DNA of 64,000 nt from positions 1,984,001 to 2,048,000 of the forward strand of contig NZ_JAATNG010000001.1 in NCBI RefSeq assembly GCF_013184805.1, read 5' to 3'. The notes beneath the pieces are model-generated. The model was not told where the DNA came from, searched no databases, and saw nothing but the letters and a program-made list of their open reading frames with translations. How positions within the stretch are numbered: position 1 is the stretch's first letter; the number at the start of each line of letters is the position of its first letter. The stretch comes from Pseudoruegeria sp. HB172150. Lineage in GTDB: Bacteria; Pseudomonadota; Alphaproteobacteria; Rhodobacterales; Rhodobacteraceae. The position numbers were made by a program, and so were the translations under genes. This document shows, piece by piece, positions 62,367 to 64,000 of this stretch.

Positions 62367-63152
62367 ATGGCATTGCTGGAACGGGAGGATCAGGGCGCTG
62401 TCACCTATCTGCGGCTCAATTCGCCGGGGAACCTGAACGCATTAAGCGATACGATGCTGGCTGCGTTGCAGGATGCGTTCGACACGCTGGCAGAGGATCA
62501 GACGGTGCGCGTCGTGGTGCTGCGTGCGGAAGGTCGCGCGTTCTGTGCCGGGCACGATCTGAAGGAGATGACGCGGGGACGACAGGCCGAGGATGGCGGA
62601 GCCGCCTATTTCGCCCACCTGTTCCAGCGCTGCTCCGAGATGATGCAAGCGATTCCGCGTCTGCCGCAGCCGGTGATCGCCGAGGTTCAAGGGCTGGCCA
62701 CCGCCGCGGGGTGCCAGTTGGTCGCCTCCTGCGATATGGTGGTGGCGTCGGAGGAGGCTCGGTTTGGAGTGAACGGCGTGAGTATTGGACTGTTCTGCTC
62801 GACGCCGATGGTGGCGTTGTCGCGGAATATTCCGCGCAAGCAGGCATTCGAAATGCTGACGACCGGCGGGTTCATACAAGCGGAGCATGCACTGTCGCTT
62901 GGTCTTGTGAACCGGGTGGTGCCAGCATCGGAGTTATCGGCGGTGACCGAACAGCTGGCGGAAACCGTGGCGGGCAAACTTGCATCCGCAGTGCGGATCG
63001 GCAAACGCGCCTTTTACGAGCAAATACAGATGCCGCTAGACCAAGCCTATGCCTATACCGGGCAGGTCATGGTCGAGAACATGCTGGATCGCGATACCGA
63101 AGAAGGCATCGCCGCCTTCCTCGAGAAACGCGATCCGGAGTGGCGGCAATAA
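62367..63152 (+). CDS. Enoyl-CoA hydratase/isomerase family protein
   Basis: A 261-residue crotonase-fold enzyme. The CoA-binding and oxyanion blocks are clear: VLRAEGRAFCAGHDLKEM and VQGLATAAGCQLVASCDMVVAS. The C-terminal helix ends AAFLEKRDPEW. The residue pattern Gly/Cys near AAGCQL is typical of the group often labelled enoyl-CoA hydratase in Roseobacter, but the exact substrate is open. It starts 56 bases from the divergent thioesterase gene. Confidence 0.9.
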   Translation: MALLEREDQGAVTYLRLNSPGNLNALSDTMLAALQDAFDTLAEDQTVRVVVLRAEGRAFCAGHDLKEMTRGRQAEDGGAAYFAHLFQRCSEMMQAIPRLPQPVIAEVQGLATAAGCQLVASCDMVVASEEARFGVNGVSIGLFCSTPMVALSRNIPRKQAFEMLTTGGFIQAEHALSLGLVNRVVPASELSAVTEQLAETVAGKLASAVRIGKRAFYEQIQMPLDQAYAYTGQVMVENMLDRDTEEGIAAFLEKRDPEWRQ

Positions 63153-63155
63153 GTT

Positions 63156-63374
63156 TCATCGGATGCGGCGCAGGTCCCACGGCCAGCGATTGGCTTCGCG
63201 ATCGACCTCCTCAGGGGTCAAGCCCATATCCTCAATCAGATATGGCGGGAGGTCGCCGAGTCTGCGGCGTTCGCGGCGCACCTTCAGCATCAGGGACAGC
63301 CCGGCATCCATGGACTGTTTGCTGGGGAGGTTGTTGATGGGTCGACGCCTTCTAACATGAAGTAAGCTTGCCAT
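63156..63374 (-). CDS. DUF1127 small protein
   Basis: A 72-residue, Arg-rich protein. The DUF1127 helix pattern is present: RRERRRLGDLPPYLIEDMGLTPEEVDREA. In other alphaproteobacteria such proteins bind RNA and affect carbon or phosphate metabolism. It converges on the enoyl-CoA hydratase with three bases between the stops. Confidence 0.85.
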   Translation of the reverse strand: MASLLHVRRRRPINNLPSKQSMDAGLSLMLKVRRERRRLGDLPPYLIEDMGLTPEEVDREANRWPWDLRRIR

Positions 63375-63450
63375 AACACTGATCCGACAATGCAAATTCA
63401 GTGTCGAAGGGCAGTGGTCGCCGCCCCTCGTCGTTGCGTGTTATCTCGGG

Positions 63451-64000
63451 TCAAGCGCCGCCGTCGCGGGGCAGATCGTCGAAGGCGCCCCATTCCGACC
63501 ACGAGCGGTGGTAGACCCGGACCTGTGGATAGCCGAGCAAGCGCAGGGCGACATAGCTGTGCGCTGCGGCGAGGCCGACCTGGCAATGAATGGCGACATT
63601 GCTGTCGGGCGTGACACCGAATTCCGCGAACCGCGCCTGCAGGGCATCTGCCGGCAACATGCGGCCGGTGTCGCCGAGATTGCCGGCCCACGGGATGTTC
63701 TGGGCCCACGGGATATGGCCTTCGGCGTACATCTTCGCCGGACGCACGTCGATGACGCTTGCATCGTCCCGGTGCTCCAGTATCCAGTCGGCCGTGGCGT
63801 GGCGGCGCGGCATCAGCGCCGCAGTGAATGCACCGGGTTCGGCTGCTTCCGCCTGGCCGGTGGCGAGCGGTCCGCCTGCTTTGGTCCAGGCGGTGAGGCC
63901 CCCGTCGAGAACGCTGACGTTCTGATGACCGAGGTACTCAGCGAGCCAGAACATGCGAGCGGCGTGGAACGCGCCGCGGTCGTCGTAGAAGATCAGCCGC
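63451..64000 (-). CDS. sseA: Sulfurtransferase with rhodanese domains (mercaptopyruvate/thiosulfate sulfurtransferase), 5' part cut by window
   Basis: The C-terminal 182 residues of a two-domain rhodanese protein. The end of the first domain reads VSVLDGGLTAWTKAGG, and a complete second domain follows with VIDVRPAKMYAEGHIP and the catalytic cysteine in AIHCQVGLAA. The active-site loop CQVGLAA differs from the CGSGVTA typical of mercaptopyruvate sulfurtransferase and from CRxGxTA of rhodanese, so the exact donor is uncertain. The start lies beyond base 64000. Confidence 0.85.
   Translation of the reverse strand, partial: RLIFYDDRGAFHAARMFWLAEYLGHQNVSVLDGGLTAWTKAGGPLATGQAEAAEPGAFTAALMPRRHATADWILEHRDDASVIDVRPAKMYAEGHIPWAQNIPWAGNLGDTGRMLPADALQARFAEFGVTPDSNVAIHCQVGLAAAHSYVALRLLGYPQVRVYHRSWSEWGAFDDLPRDGGA

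Overview
The window looks like a chromosomal segment of a marine alphaproteobacterium of the Roseobacter group (Rhodobacteraceae sensu lato). GC is high, genes are densely packed with many ATGA/GTGA overlaps, and several genes are typical of that group: an aglEFGAK alpha-glucoside locus, a DddP-type DMSP lyase, a RamA-like corrinoid reactivase, TfoX-C, DUF6325 and DUF1127 proteins. I see no phage, insertion sequence, CRISPR array or rRNA. There is one tRNA (Gly, anticodon CCC).

Layout. 1-10056 is an alpha/beta-glucoside uptake and breakdown locus. On the minus strand it carries a binding protein, two permeases, a GH13 alpha-glucosidase and an ATPase. Divergently it carries a LacI repressor, a GH1 beta-glucosidase and glucokinase. 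Two identical 12-bp operators (CAAAGCGCTTTG) lie in the divergent promoter region. A TauE-like permease (10072-10812) and a 463-bp leader follow.

11276-23436 is the most unusual part: an apparently dedicated (glyco)sphingolipid/inositol-lipid locus. It encodes a serine-palmitoyltransferase-like alpha-oxoamine synthase, a DUF4833-like secreted protein, myo-inositol-phosphate synthase, a eukaryote-type 3-ketosphinganine-reductase-like SDR and a divergent CdsA. These are followed by a second LptF/LptG-like permease pair, an inositol-phosphate-cytidylyltransferase-like enzyme, two CDP-alcohol phosphatidyltransferases, a PimA-like glycosyltransferase and an FGGY kinase. My reading is that the locus makes the long-chain base, makes and activates inositol phosphate, joins them, glycosylates the product and exports it. 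No ceramide synthase, LptB or LptC is present, so other loci must contribute.

23433-39806 holds a SARP/BTAD-like regulator, a CPBP-like membrane protein, small conserved genes (TfoX-C, DUF4112, GFA), ndk, an ABC-F ATPase, MarC, a membrane retropepsin, the corrinoid-protein reactivase, DUF6325 + SHOCT genes, the tRNA and a META/SH3 protein. 39807-43547 (minus) is a zwf-pgl-pgi operon with a LacI-type palindrome upstream; with glk it feeds glucose-6-phosphate into the Entner-Doudoroff route.

43720-52127 carries a radical SAM protein, a tandemly duplicated NAD(P)HX-repair pair, glnB-glnA, a RidA pseudogene broken by an in-frame stop, and two unknown membrane proteins that face each other. 52468 to the end holds an unknown protein, DddP with every known metal and catalytic residue, a GNAT, a decayed VOC gene beside an intact VOC gene, an L,D-transpeptidase, an AEC transporter, a lytic transglycosylase, a GFA protein, an EEP hydrolase, a hydrolase-OsmC fusion, a thioesterase, an enoyl-CoA hydratase, a DUF1127 protein and a rhodanese cut by the window edge.
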